Origin: Acinetobacter nosocomialis NIPH 2119
GTDB lineage: Bacteria; Pseudomonadota; Gammaproteobacteria; Pseudomonadales; Moraxellaceae
DNA: 64,000 nt
Reading direction: 5' to 3'
NCBI RefSeq assembly: GCF_000368085.1
Contig: NZ_KB849239.1
Location: 1-64,000, forward strand
The notes beneath the pieces were generated by a model. The model was not told the origin of the DNA, searched no databases, and saw only the letters and a list, made by a program, of their open reading frames with translations. Positions 20,003 to 28,547 of this stretch are shown here, one piece after another (the first letter of the stretch is position 1; each line of letters begins with the position of its first letter). The position numbers and the translations under genes were made by a program.

Positions 20003-21898
20003 TTGAGCGATTACTTCAAGAATGCCGTATTGTGGCTAATAATACTGGGTGTTCTGATTTTAATTTTCAGTAATATCAGTGACCGCAATAAGCCTACTGC
20101 AATGAAATATTCAGATTTTGTTGCAGCGGTGAATGCTGGCCAAATTAAGCAAGTCACGATTGACGGTTTAAATATTAGTGGTGAAAAAACTAACGGATCT
20201 CAGTTTGAAACTGTTCGTCCGCAAGTTGAAGACACTGAACTTATGCCAAGCTTAAACAAGCAAAATGTTGTTGTAGAGGGCACAGCACCACAACGTCAAG
20301 GCATTTTGATGCAACTTCTCATTGCTAGTTTCCCTGTACTGTTAATCATTCTGTTATTCATGTTCTTTATGCGTAACATGGGTGGTGGTGCAGGCGGTAA
20401 AAATGGTCCGATGAGTTTTGGTAAATCGAAAGCGAAAATGCTTTCAGAAGACCAAATCAAAGTGACTTTTGCTGACGTTGCTGGTTGTGATGAAGCGAAA
20501 CAAGAAGTTGTGGAAATTGTAGATTTCTTAAAAGATCCTGCAAAATTCAAACGCTTGGGCGCTACGATTCCACGTGGCGTACTTATGGTTGGTCCTCCAG
20601 GTACTGGTAAAACGTTATTAGCCAAAGCAATTGCTGGTGAAGCAAAAGTTCCATTCTTTAGCATTTCTGGTTCTGACTTTGTTGAAATGTTTGTGGGTGT
20701 GGGTGCGTCTCGTGTCCGCGACATGTTTGAACAAGCAAAACGTCATGCACCATGTATCATCTTTATCGATGAGATTGATGCAGTAGGCCGTCACCGTGGT
20801 TCGGGTACAGGTGGTGGACATGATGAGCGTGAGCAAACCTTAAACCAAATGCTCGTAGAGATGGATGGTTTTGAAGGTAATGAAGGCGTAATCGTTATTG
20901 CTGCGACTAACCGTGTTGATGTATTGGATAAAGCATTATTACGTCCAGGACGTTTCGACCGTCAAGTTATGGTTGGTTTACCTGACATCCGTGGTCGTGA
21001 ACAAATCCTGAATGTACATTTGAAAAAATTGCCTTCAGTTACTGGTGTAGATGTTAAAGTTTTATCTCGTGGTACCCCTGGTTTCTCTGGTGCTCAGTTG
21101 GCAAACCTTGTAAATGAAGCTGCTTTGTTTGCTGCTCGCCGTAATAAGAACACTGTCGATATGCATGACTTTGAAGATGCAAAAGATAAGATCTATATGG
21201 GTCCTGAACGTAAATCAATGGTTTTACGTGAAGAAGAGCGTCGTGCAACTGCTTACCATGAAGCTGGACATGCAATTGTTGCTGAGATTTTACCGGGTAC
21301 TGACCCTGTGCATAAGGTAACAATTATGCCGCGTGGTTGGGCTTTAGGTGTAACTTGGCAGTTACCTGAACAAGATCAGATTAGCCACTATAAAGACAAA
21401 ATGTTGAATGAAATTGCAATTTTGTTTGGTGGACGTATTGCTGAAGAAGTTTTCATTCAGCAGCAATCGACTGGTGCTTCAAATGACTTCGAACGTGCTA
21501 CAAAAATGGCTCGTGCGATGGTAACGAAGTACGGTATGTCTGACAAAATGGGTGTTATGGTTTACGAAGATGAAAACCAAAATGGATTCTTCGGTAACGT
21601 AGGTAGCCGTACAATTTCTGAAGCTACTCAACAGCAAGTTGATCAGGAAGTACGCCGTATTTTAGATGAACAGTATAAAGTTGCTCGTGATATCTTGGAA
21701 AATAATAAAGATATCGCACATGCAATGGTTAAAGCGTTGATGGAATGGGAAACCATTGATCGTGATCAAATCCGTGACATCATGGAAGGTCGTGAGCCTC
21801 AACCACCTAAAGTTTATATTGCTGAAAATCCGGTATCTACGTTTGAACCACCAAAAGATGGTCCATCTACTCCACCGCCATTACCAGCAATGAATTAA
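20003..21898 (+). CDS. ftsH: ATP-dependent zinc metalloprotease FtsH
   Basis: 631 residues from a TTG at 20003 ('[12 protein letters not shown]'); the frame also contains an ATG at 19970. I prefer TTG because only a few residues should precede the first membrane helix and GGGA lies at -12. Two membrane helices (residues ~6-25 and ~100-120) flank a periplasmic domain. Walker A 'GPPGTGKT' is at ~196, Walker B 'IIFIDEID', the second region of homology 'RPGRFDRQV', and the zinc site HEAGH at 419-423. It degrades membrane and short-lived cytosolic proteins, including LpxC and sigma-32 in relatives. Confidence 0.98.
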   Translation: MSDYFKNAVLWLIILGVLILIFSNISDRNKPTAMKYSDFVAAVNAGQIKQVTIDGLNISGEKTNGSQFETVRPQVEDTELMPSLNKQNVVVEGTAPQRQGILMQLLIASFPVLLIILLFMFFMRNMGGGAGGKNGPMSFGKSKAKMLSEDQIKVTFADVAGCDEAKQEVVEIVDFLKDPAKFKRLGATIPRGVLMVGPPGTGKTLLAKAIAGEAKVPFFSISGSDFVEMFVGVGASRVRDMFEQAKRHAPCIIFIDEIDAVGRHRGSGTGGGHDEREQTLNQMLVEMDGFEGNEGVIVIAATNRVDVLDKALLRPGRFDRQVMVGLPDIRGREQILNVHLKKLPSVTGVDVKVLSRGTPGFSGAQLANLVNEAALFAARRNKNTVDMHDFEDAKDKIYMGPERKSMVLREEERRATAYHEAGHAIVAEILPGTDPVHKVTIMPRGWALGVTWQLPEQDQISHYKDKMLNEIAILFGGRIAEEVFIQQQSTGASNDFERATKMARAMVTKYGMSDKMGVMVYEDENQNGFFGNVGSRTISEATQQQVDQEVRRILDEQYKVARDILENNKDIAHAMVKALMEWETIDRDQIRDIMEGREPQPPKVYIAENPVSTFEPPKDGPSTPPPLPAMN

Positions 21899-21909
21899 GT
21901 TAATTAATA

Positions 21910-21937
21910 AAAAAGCCACAATCATGTGGCTTTTTTA
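21910..21937 (+). terminator. Terminator of ftsH
   Basis: agccaca-atca-tgtggct (21915-21921 and 21926-21932) followed by a T run, 12 nt after the stop codon. Confidence 0.9.
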
Positions 21938-22028
21938 TTTGTCTTAAATTTCGATAAAGCTGAAAGAAATCGACAGCATGTAAAGCATACTTGTTAAAAT
22001 AGCTGCTGATTTTGAACCGGAGCTTTTT

Positions 22029-22880
22029 ATGCAGTTAATATCTTTACCTAAGCAGATTTTACAGTGTGGACAGCTTCAATTAGATTTATCTCAGCCTCAT
22101 GTCATGGGTATTTTAAATGTTACCCCTGATTCTTTCAGTGATGGTGGTAAACATAACCAATTAGACCAAGCGGTTGATCATGCACTGAGTATGATTGAGC
22201 AAGGTGCGACTATTATTGATATTGGAGGAGAATCTACAAGACCTGGTGCTTCAGAAGTTGCAGTAGAAGAAGAAGTGCGCCGTGTGGTACCTGTTGTGGA
22301 AGCTTTATCTCATCATAACGTTATTCTGTCGATCGACACGAGCCAGCCGGAAGTTATTCGCGCAGCAAAAGCAGCAGGGGCACATATCTGGAATGATGTT
22401 CGCGCCTTAACACGTCCTAATGCTTTAAAAACCGCTGTAGAGCTAGATATCCCTGTGGTGATTATGCATATGCGTGGTGAGCCAACTACAATGAATCAGT
22501 TGGATCAATACGCTGATGTAACATTAGATGTAATGCAAGAATTGCAACAACGTATTGATGAGGCTTTGGCTGTTGGGGTAAAAAAGCACAACATTATTGT
22601 TGACCCTGGATTTGGTTTTGCAAAAAATGCTCAGCAAAATTTAAAACTATTAAAAGAATTTTGGAAACTTAATGAATTGGGCTATCCAATTTTATCTGGT
22701 CTTTCTCGTAAACGGTTTATCGGAGAAGCTTTAAAAGGTGCTGCCGCTGATCAACGTGCTGTCGGAAGTGTTACTGGGCATTTGCTTAGTATTCAACAAG
22801 GAGCTTCCATTGTCAGAGCACATGATGTAAAAGCAATGCATGACGCTATCTCGGTTTGGCAAGCTATGCAACAAGCTTGA
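22029..22880 (+). CDS. folP: Dihydropteroate synthase
   Basis: 283 residues. 'MGILNVTPDSFSDGGKH', 'GATIIDIGGESTRPGA', 'ILSIDTSQPEV' and 'GLSRKRFIGEAL' are the pterin- and pABA-binding signatures, all intact. It condenses pABA with dihydropterin pyrophosphate in folate synthesis and is the target of sulfonamides. Chromosomal housekeeping copy, not a sul gene. Downstream of ftsH as in many gamma-proteobacteria, but separated by a terminator. Confidence 0.98.
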   Translation: MQLISLPKQILQCGQLQLDLSQPHVMGILNVTPDSFSDGGKHNQLDQAVDHALSMIEQGATIIDIGGESTRPGASEVAVEEEVRRVVPVVEALSHHNVILSIDTSQPEVIRAAKAAGAHIWNDVRALTRPNALKTAVELDIPVVIMHMRGEPTTMNQLDQYADVTLDVMQELQQRIDEALAVGVKKHNIIVDPGFGFAKNAQQNLKLLKEFWKLNELGYPILSGLSRKRFIGEALKGAAADQRAVGSVTGHLLSIQQGASIVRAHDVKAMHDAISVWQAMQQA

Positions 22881-23012
22881 AATTTCCTTGTATAAATAGA
22901 CTAGGATATGGGTGTCTTAAATAAAGTGGATGAGTGAGTCGGGTAAAAATCTCGTGATTTTTGTGAAAATATGTTATAAGCGGCAAGTTTTTGCTGTTGT
23001 GTAATCTTTTGT

Positions 23013-23327
23013 ATGTTCGAAGACCTACTTCTCCCGATGTTTGATGATGAATATTATCCAGATATTTTGGTCGCTGAACTTAAGCAGCTTATTGAACAAT
23101 TTGCTAAAAAAGTTCAAAAGCCTGCTTTAGCTGATCAAGATGTTTATCGATATGCTCATCAGACTATAAGTGAAATTAATGAAATGAAACCGCAGTTTGA
23201 AGATCTAGATTCATCGCTTGATGATAGTGCTGCTGATTATATTGCGGAGGCAATGATGATGGTGGTGCAAGATGCAGGATTTTTAGATCTTGAAATGGAA
23301 GAGCTGGTTATGAATCGAGAGTGGTAA
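23013..23327 (+). CDS. Small acidic hypothetical protein
   Basis: 104 residues, strongly acidic, with no signal peptide or membrane segment. 'LLLPMFDDEYYPDILVAELKQLIEQFAKKV' and 'YRYAHQTISEINEM' resemble the DUF5713-type small proteins, but I give this only as a tentative link. It ends immediately beside the convergent gene at 23328. Confidence 0.65.
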   Translation: MFEDLLLPMFDDEYYPDILVAELKQLIEQFAKKVQKPALADQDVYRYAHQTISEINEMKPQFEDLDSSLDDSAADYIAEAMMMVVQDAGFLDLEMEELVMNREW

Positions 23328-23669
23328 TTACTCTCGATTTTCAAAGCTTTCAAGTGCATCTAATAAATGACATGAAGACCCTAAATGAACTTCATCTATT
23401 TTCTCAACTTCCAATATTAAATTTCCATTCTGCTGTACTTTGACATCTGCTAATAAGCTTACCCAATATTTTTTCTCTTTCTGCTGTAATGCTTTTAATT
23501 GAGTAATCACATCTTGAGAAGCTTCAATTAAATAGTCATCTTGAGTGATAGAGCAGCGTATAAAATGCCAATATTTATTTTTAAATAGGATAGTGCCGTT
23601 AAAAATATCTCCAGCATTTGTAGAAGGTATAAAGAGTAGAGAGGATATAAATATTAATATTCTTATCAT
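23328..23669 (-). CDS. Hypothetical exported protein
   Basis: 113 residues from the ATG at 23669. An ATG at 23690 gives seven extra residues but places a charged segment before the signal peptide and abuts the tRNA terminator, so the internal start is preferred. 'MIRILIFISSLLFIPSTNAG' is a Sec signal peptide with cleavage after TNA. The mature ~93 residues contain two cysteines ('IRCSIT', 'GSSCHLL') that may pair. No family recognised. It is convergent with the acidic protein gene with no spacer. Confidence 0.6.
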   Translation of the reverse strand: MIRILIFISSLLFIPSTNAGDIFNGTILFKNKYWHFIRCSITQDDYLIEASQDVITQLKALQQKEKKYWVSLLADVKVQQNGNLILEVEKIDEVHLGSSCHLLDALESFENRE

Positions 23670-23690
23670 GGGATCATTTTCATTAGGCAT

Positions 23691-23711
23691 AAAAAAACCA
23701 GCTTACGCTGG
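23691..23711 (-). terminator. Terminator of tRNA-Leu copy 1
   Basis: ccagc-gtaa-gctgg on the minus strand followed by seven T; repeated identically at 25839-25859. Confidence 0.88.
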
Positions 23712-23744
23712 ATTCTTTGTAGCACCAAATTCAATAGTTGAAAA

Positions 23745-23830
23745 TGGTGCCCGGGGCCGGACTCGAACCGGCACGCTTTGAGGGCGGGGGATTTTAAATC
23801 CCCTGTGTCTACCTATTTCACCACCCGGGC
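23745..23830 (-). tRNA. tRNA-Leu (anticodon UAA), copy 1
   Basis: On the minus strand: acceptor stem GCCCGGG/CCCGGGC, discriminator A, encoded CCA, T-arm with GGTTCGAGTCC, anticodon stem GGGGA/TCCCC around the loop TTTAAAA giving UAA, and a long variable arm as expected for class II leucine tRNA. 86 nt with CCA. Confidence 0.96.
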
Positions 23831-24026
23831 ATGTGCGCAATAATAGAGGACAAGTACGCGATTGGCAAGAGAAAATCGGAGAGTTTGCTTTATTTTCAAT
23901 CAGTTCTTATCGGTATTTATATAAATTAACCAATTTTTGTCATGATTTGTTCATCAAACTGAGATCAGCTGTTCATGTTATGTACTTAAGTTTAAAGCAC
24001 TCATTGCTTAAAACTTAGAGAATTTT

Positions 24027-25790
24027 ATGTCAGAGAAAATTTCACGCCGAGAATTAATTCAAAAAAGTCTATTCGGTTTTGGGGCTTTATCTATACCTGT
24101 TGCTTTTACAGGTTGCAACGATGGTTCCGATGAAGAAAATCCGCAAGTACAAGCAGATTTTCTTCATGGGGTTGCAAGTGGAGATTCTTTGCAGGATAAA
24201 GTCATTTTGTGGACACGAGTAACTCCAGTAGATTTAGGAGTGCGTTTAAAAGTTGTATGGGAAATTTCAACCGATAATCAGTTTAAACAAAATTTAAAGA
24301 CAGGAATGGTTGAAACAACGAAGACTGATGACTTTACAGTGAAAGTTGATGCAGCTGGGTTACAAGCAGATACGGTGTACTACTACCGTTTTAAATTTGG
24401 TAGTAAAGTCTCACCAGTAGGACAGACGAAAACATTACCAACTTCTACGAATAAAGTGAGCTTTGCAGTATGTTCTTGCTCGAATTATCCTGCGGGTTAC
24501 TTTTATGTCTATCGGGAAATGGCTAAACAGAATGTCGATGTCATTATCCATTTGGGGGACTATATTTATGAATATGGGGCAGATGGCTATGCGGCGGAAG
24601 ATGCAGTAAAACTTGGGCGTACGCTACCTACTGATAATAATAAAGAAATTATTAAATTAGAGGATTATCGCAAACGTTATGCACTTTATCGTCAGGATAA
24701 AGATTTGCAAGCTGCTCATCAGCGCCATCCTTTTATTGTAATTTGGGATGATCACGAACTAGCGAATGATGCTTGGCGTGATGGCGCGGAAAATCATCAA
24801 AGCGATGAAGGGTCTTTTTCGGACCGTAAATTAGCTGCTCTACAAGCTTATTTTGAATGGATGCCAATTCGCCCAGTCTCTAGTTCTGACCATTTAAATA
24901 TTTATCGTCAGTTTAACTTTGGTTCACTTGTCCAATTAACCATGCTAGATACGCGTATTATTGCGCGTGATAAGCAGCTTGAATACAAAGACTATATGAC
25001 AGCCTCTGGTTTGGATATTGCCAAATTTCAGGCAGATTTAACTAATCCAGCGCGTACTTTAATGGGTTATACGCAAAGAGATTGGCTGGTTGATAAATTG
25101 AAGCAATCTACAGCTACATGGAATGTTGTGGGGCAGCAAGTCTTGATGAGTAAAATGTGGATTCCAGCTGAGCTATTGGCATCTTTAGGGCAAATTACTT
25201 CAGGGGGAACTTCGCCTGAAACACTTGCTAAAATGAATACACAAATCACCGAGTTGGTTACTTTAAAACTTCGTTTGCAACAAAATGATCCGACATTAAC
25301 AGCCCAAGAAAAAGCAAGAATTATGACGGTGGCACCATACAATTTAGATGCTTGGGATGGTTACTATGCTGAGAGAGAGTTTGTATATGACAAATTGGCA
25401 GAGTTTAATAAAAAGATCATTGTGTTAGCGGGGGATACTCATAACGCATGGGCATCTTATTTATATAGCCAGAAAGGGAAGTATATTGGAGTTGAATTGG
25501 CAACTAGTTCTGTATCGTCTCCTGGTTTAGAAAAATATTTAAGTATTCCACAGGCTCAACTGCAACAGTTTGAATTTGCTTTTACTACATTAATTGATGA
25601 ATTAGCCTACTGTAATTTAAATCAACGAGGATACTTATTGGTTACTCTAGATCAGGCACAAGTTCATTCTGAGTGGAGATTTGTAGATTCAATTAAAAAT
25701 ACCGAATATCAGATAGATTCAAGCCGACAAAACGATATTGTATTGGATCTAAATTTGATGCCGTTAAAGCAAGATCAAAAGACTGCTTGA
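24027..25790 (+). CDS. phoD: PhoD-like alkaline phosphatase/phosphodiesterase, Tat-exported
   Basis: 587 residues. The N-terminus has a twin-arginine motif (SRRELIQ), a hydrophobic stretch and 'AFTGC', so a Tat-exported, possibly lipidated protein. An N-terminal PhoD domain ('FLHGVASGDSLQDKVILWTRV', 'YYYRFKFG') is followed by the metallophosphatase core: 'IIHLGDYIYEYG', 'VIWDDHELANDAWRDGA', 'LDTRI' and 'VLAGDTHNAW'. These ligands match the Fe/Ca site of PhoD. It scavenges phosphate from diesters in the periplasm or at the surface. It lies alone between two direct-repeat tRNA-Leu blocks, with a terminator behind. Confidence 0.93.
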   Translation: MSEKISRRELIQKSLFGFGALSIPVAFTGCNDGSDEENPQVQADFLHGVASGDSLQDKVILWTRVTPVDLGVRLKVVWEISTDNQFKQNLKTGMVETTKTDDFTVKVDAAGLQADTVYYYRFKFGSKVSPVGQTKTLPTSTNKVSFAVCSCSNYPAGYFYVYREMAKQNVDVIIHLGDYIYEYGADGYAAEDAVKLGRTLPTDNNKEIIKLEDYRKRYALYRQDKDLQAAHQRHPFIVIWDDHELANDAWRDGAENHQSDEGSFSDRKLAALQAYFEWMPIRPVSSSDHLNIYRQFNFGSLVQLTMLDTRIIARDKQLEYKDYMTASGLDIAKFQADLTNPARTLMGYTQRDWLVDKLKQSTATWNVVGQQVLMSKMWIPAELLASLGQITSGGTSPETLAKMNTQITELVTLKLRLQQNDPTLTAQEKARIMTVAPYNLDAWDGYYAEREFVYDKLAEFNKKIIVLAGDTHNAWASYLYSQKGKYIGVELATSSVSSPGLEKYLSIPQAQLQQFEFAFTTLIDELAYCNLNQRGYLLVTLDQAQVHSEWRFVDSIKNTEYQIDSSRQNDIVLDLNLMPLKQDQKTA

Positions 25791-25803
25791 AACTATAGAA
25801 AAG

Positions 25804-25832
25804 TAGAGGGTTGCTGAGGTAACCCTTTTTTT
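25804..25832 (+). terminator. Terminator of phoD
   Basis: agggtt / aaccct stem (25807-25812, 25821-25826) with an 8-nt loop and a seven-T tail, just after the phoD stop. Confidence 0.82.
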
Positions 25833-25838
25833 AGGCAT

Positions 25839-25859
25839 AAAAAAACCAGCTTACGCTGG
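25839..25859 (-). terminator. Terminator of the tRNA-Cys/tRNA-Leu transcript
   Basis: ccagc-gtaa-gctgg stem with a T tract on the minus strand, downstream of tRNA-Leu copy 2. Confidence 0.88.
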
Positions 25860-25892
25860 ATTCTTTATGACACCATATTCAGTACTTGAAGA

Positions 25893-25978
25893 TGGTGCCC
25901 GGGGCCGGACTCGAACCGGCACGCTTTGAGGGCGGGGGATTTTAAATCCCCTGTGTCTACCTATTTCACCACCCGGGC
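25893..25978 (-). tRNA. tRNA-Leu (anticodon UAA), copy 2
   Basis: Identical to copy 1 through the mature sequence, including the encoded CCA and the TTTAAAA anticodon loop. It lies 11 nt after tRNA-Cys on the same strand, so the two are one transcript. Confidence 0.96.
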
Positions 25979-25989
25979 TTTACCAAATT

Positions 25990-26063
25990 TGGAGGCGGAG
26001 GTCGGAATCGAACCGGCGTCCACGGAGTTGCAGTCCGCTGCATGACCACTCTGCCACCCCGCC
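25990..26063 (-). tRNA. tRNA-Cys (anticodon GCA)
   Basis: 74 nt with encoded CCA on the minus strand. Acceptor GGCGGGG/CTCCGCC has one G-U pair, discriminator U as in cysteine tRNAs, anticodon stem GCGGA/TCCGT around CTGCAAC giving GCA. Confidence 0.96.
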
Positions 26064-26215
26064 TACATTTGGTGATGCACATATTAGCAACCTTTACAAA
26101 AAAAACAATACTGTTTTGAGCGAAGATGCACATAAAAACAACATCTAGAATAAAATTGTCGAAATTATCATGTATTATTGGCACATTAAATTCATGTCTA
26201 CCTTGGAGATGTGCT

Positions 26216-27064
26216 GTGGCATTGGTTTTAGACGGTCGTGCATTAGCAAAGCAAATTGAAGAAAATTTGTTGGTACGTGTTGAAGCTTTAAAAGCGAAAA
26301 CAGGTCGTACCCCAATTTTAGCGACTATTTTGGTTGGGGATGATGGTGCTTCTGCAACTTATGTACGTATGAAAGGGAATGCCTGCCGCCGAGTAGGTAT
26401 GGATTCATTAAAAATCGAATTACCACAAGAAACCACAACAGAACAATTATTAGCTGAAATCGAAAAGCTTAATGCCAACCCAGATGTTCACGGTATTCTT
26501 TTACAACATCCAGTTCCTGCACAAATTGATGAGCGTGCGTGTTTTGATGCGATCTCATTAGCAAAAGATGTTGATGGCGTAACTTGCCTTGGTTTTGGCC
26601 GTATGGCAATGGGTGAAGCTGCATATGGTTCAGCAACTCCTGCGGGTATCATGACAATTCTTAAAGAAAACAACATCGAAATTGCTGGTAAACACGCGGT
26701 TGTGGTTGGCCGTTCAGCAATTTTAGGTAAACCAATGGCAATGATGTTGTTACAAGCAAATGCAACAGTAACGATTTGCCATTCACGTACACAGAACTTA
26801 CCTGAGCTTGTGAAACAAGCTGACATTATTGTTGGTGCTGTAGGTAAAGCTGAACTTATTCAAAAAGACTGGATTAAACAGGGTGCAGTTGTGGTAGATG
26901 CTGGTTTCCACCCACGTGATGGCGGTGGTGTAGGCGATATTCAATTACAAGGTATTGAAGAAATTGCTTCTGCTTATACACCAGTACCGGGTGGTGTTGG
27001 TCCAATGACCATTACTACTTTGATTCGCCAAACTGTAGAAGCTGCTGAAAAAGCTTTAGGTTAA
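26216..27064 (+). CDS. folD: Methylenetetrahydrofolate dehydrogenase / methenyltetrahydrofolate cyclohydrolase
   Basis: 282 residues from GTG at 26216, chosen because GGAGA lies 6 nt upstream and the protein then begins '[13 protein letters not shown]'; a longer open frame to 26126 has no support. '[14 protein letters not shown]' carries the catalytic Tyr/Lys, '[13 protein letters not shown]' and 'KDVDGVT' are family signatures, and '[17 protein letters not shown]' is the NADP site. Bifunctional one-carbon enzyme producing 10-formyl-THF. Confidence 0.97.
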   Translation: MALVLDGRALAKQIEENLLVRVEALKAKTGRTPILATILVGDDGASATYVRMKGNACRRVGMDSLKIELPQETTTEQLLAEIEKLNANPDVHGILLQHPVPAQIDERACFDAISLAKDVDGVTCLGFGRMAMGEAAYGSATPAGIMTILKENNIEIAGKHAVVVGRSAILGKPMAMMLLQANATVTICHSRTQNLPELVKQADIIVGAVGKAELIQKDWIKQGAVVVDAGFHPRDGGGVGDIQLQGIEEIASAYTPVPGGVGPMTITTLIRQTVEAAEKALG

Positions 27065-27320
27065 TTTAATTAACGCTAGGCTGTTATTTGATACGTGTAA
27101 CCGTCATCCGCAATTGTTTGAGGCAGAAATACGTTAAAAATTTAATGTTTCTGCGATGCTTTCGATTCTAGAGAGTATCTGCCGAGTTTTGCGCATGACA
27201 ATAGTTTTGCCTACTTTTCCCGAAAGAAAAGTAGGCCCAACCGAAGGTTAAGGTAAAAATTCAAATCATAATGGAATGACTCTGTTATGCTTGTTATAAA
27301 AATGAATTAAAAGAAATCTG
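27065..27320. other. Structured intergenic region with two hairpins
   Basis: No gene. Two inverted repeats are visible: gcagaaa...tttctgc (27123-27154) with further pairing inside, and an 11-bp perfect stem gcctacttttc / gaaaagtaggc (27209-27236). The block looks like a dispersed intergenic element more than a promoter region, but its copy number cannot be judged from one window. Confidence 0.55.
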
Positions 27321-27989
27321 ATGAGCTGCACCTTTCAATTGACCAAAGCCCCTGAACATTTACTTCAAGCCTTACATGAAGTCATTCCACATTGTGAATT
27401 AATGGCACAACAGTTGCCTGAAACTCCAATTTCTTTGTGGTTGATTCCCCCAGTTTTTCCAACTGATCGATTGGATGACGAAGTTATTCGCCGTATTTGG
27501 AATGACACGCCGTATTGGATTTTTTGTTGGGCATCAGGCTTGGCGATGGCTCAGTGGATACTTGCAGAGCCGGACCATGTTAAAGATAAAGTGGTGTTAG
27601 ATTTCGGAGCAGGTTCTGGTGTAGTGGCAATTGCTGCAAAAATGGCAGGAGCAAAACGCGTAATCTGCTGTGATATTGATCAGGTTAGTCTAAATGCTTG
27701 CCGTGAAAATGCTTTACTTAATGATGTAGAGCTCGAATATCTGGATGATTTATATAAAGCTGAGCAGGTTGATGTTTTACTCGCTGCTGATGTGTTATAT
27801 GACCAATGTAACCGCTTTTTCTTAGACGAATTTTTAAAATTTGCACCAGAAGTATGGGTAGCAGATAGCCGTGTTAAAAATTTTAGTCATCCAAAATATG
27901 AAAAAATTGAAGAAAGAAGTGCGACAACGTGGCCAGATTTGGATGAAGCAAAAGAATTTAGAAACGTAAGTTTTTATAAGACGCTGTAA
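27321..27989 (+). CDS. Class I SAM-dependent methyltransferase (ETFB-lysine/METTL20-like)
   Basis: 222 residues. 'VVLDFGAGSGVVAIAAKMAGAKRV' is motif I and 'VICCDIDQVSLNACRENALLNDV' motif II. 'DVLLAADVLYDQC' follows in the position of the Asp-x-x-Tyr/Phe-type motif of the methyltransferase-16/METTL20 group. Substrate is probably a protein lysine; human ETFBKMT methylates the electron transfer flavoprotein beta subunit. Target in this organism unproven. Confidence 0.85.
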   Translation: MSCTFQLTKAPEHLLQALHEVIPHCELMAQQLPETPISLWLIPPVFPTDRLDDEVIRRIWNDTPYWIFCWASGLAMAQWILAEPDHVKDKVVLDFGAGSGVVAIAAKMAGAKRVICCDIDQVSLNACRENALLNDVELEYLDDLYKAEQVDVLLAADVLYDQCNRFFLDEFLKFAPEVWVADSRVKNFSHPKYEKIEERSATTWPDLDEAKEFRNVSFYKTL

Positions 27990-28008
27990 AAGAACAGCGT
28001 CTTTTTTA
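27980..28008 (+). terminator. Terminator overlapping the methyltransferase stop
   Basis: gacgctgt-aaaaga-acagcgtc (27980-27987, 27994-28001) and six T. The stop codon lies inside the hairpin. Confidence 0.9.
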
Positions 28009-28064
28009 TGTTATGAACAAGTATAACGAACAACTTTCAATGTACTTGGACGTGCTTCAAGTGC

Positions 28065-28433
28065 TTAGCGTGTCGCATAATCTTCACCATTATTTAAGCT
28101 AGGTGTATTTGATAAGCCAAAAGACGCGCGAGTTTCACCGAGTTGAATTCCATAATGCTCATCTTTAGCTGGATTAGGAATTTCGTTGATGCTTAAAATT
28201 GATAATTTATAAACTTTCTGGGCACCTAACACATTCTGACAAGCACGTTGTAATTTGCGCTCATCAAGTTGCTGGTTACTACGACCAGCTAAAGTATAAG
28301 CTAAAGTCGCTGAAGTTTTAGTTTGGTTTTCAATCTGATAGCCAGTTGAACCATTATATTGTCGAGGCGTAGTCTGACAAGCAGTTAAAATAAACATACT
28401 ACTTAATGCCAAACATAAAATACTTTTATTCAT
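28065..28433 (-). CDS. Hypothetical lipoprotein
   Basis: 122 residues. 'MNKSILCLALSSMFILTACQTT' is a clear lipoprotein signal with lipobox LTAC and lipidated Cys19. Asp is absent at +2, so outer-membrane sorting is expected. The mature part has one more cysteine ('RACQNVLG') and no recognised domain. Monocistronic. Confidence 0.72.
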   Translation of the reverse strand: MNKSILCLALSSMFILTACQTTPRQYNGSTGYQIENQTKTSATLAYTLAGRSNQQLDERKLQRACQNVLGAQKVYKLSILSINEIPNPAKDEHYGIQLGETRASFGLSNTPSLNNGEDYATR

Positions 28434-28547
28434 CAGTATCGTCCTTATTTTCTTATACGCAGTATCTCATAAAATAGAAGCGTTGTTTGTGGTTATTCAC
28501 TAGTTTAGAGCTAACATCGGCTTATGATATTAGTTCTAATAAAAATA

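Larger units (their letters stand above)
23684..23830. repeat. 147-bp direct repeat, copy 1 (tRNA-Leu plus terminator)
   Basis: This block and the one at 25832-25978 are the same length and nearly identical. Both carry the terminator ccagc-ttac-gctgg and a tRNA-Leu(UAA) on the minus strand. Only the ~30-nt spacer between terminator and tRNA differs noticeably. Confidence 0.9.
25832..25978. repeat. 147-bp direct repeat, copy 2 (tRNA-Leu plus terminator)
   Basis: Second copy of the block at 23684-23830. The segment between the two copies is 2001 bp and holds only phoD. Confidence 0.9.

Noticed and set aside
23833..24018. 61-codon plus-strand frame between tRNA-Leu and phoD
   Set aside because: No ribosome site, starts at the tRNA 5' end, and has no recognisable domain; most likely the phoD leader.
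23831..25831. Composite transposon between the two tRNA blocks
   Set aside because: The bracketing repeats are tRNA genes with terminators. No transposase, inverted ends or target duplication is visible.
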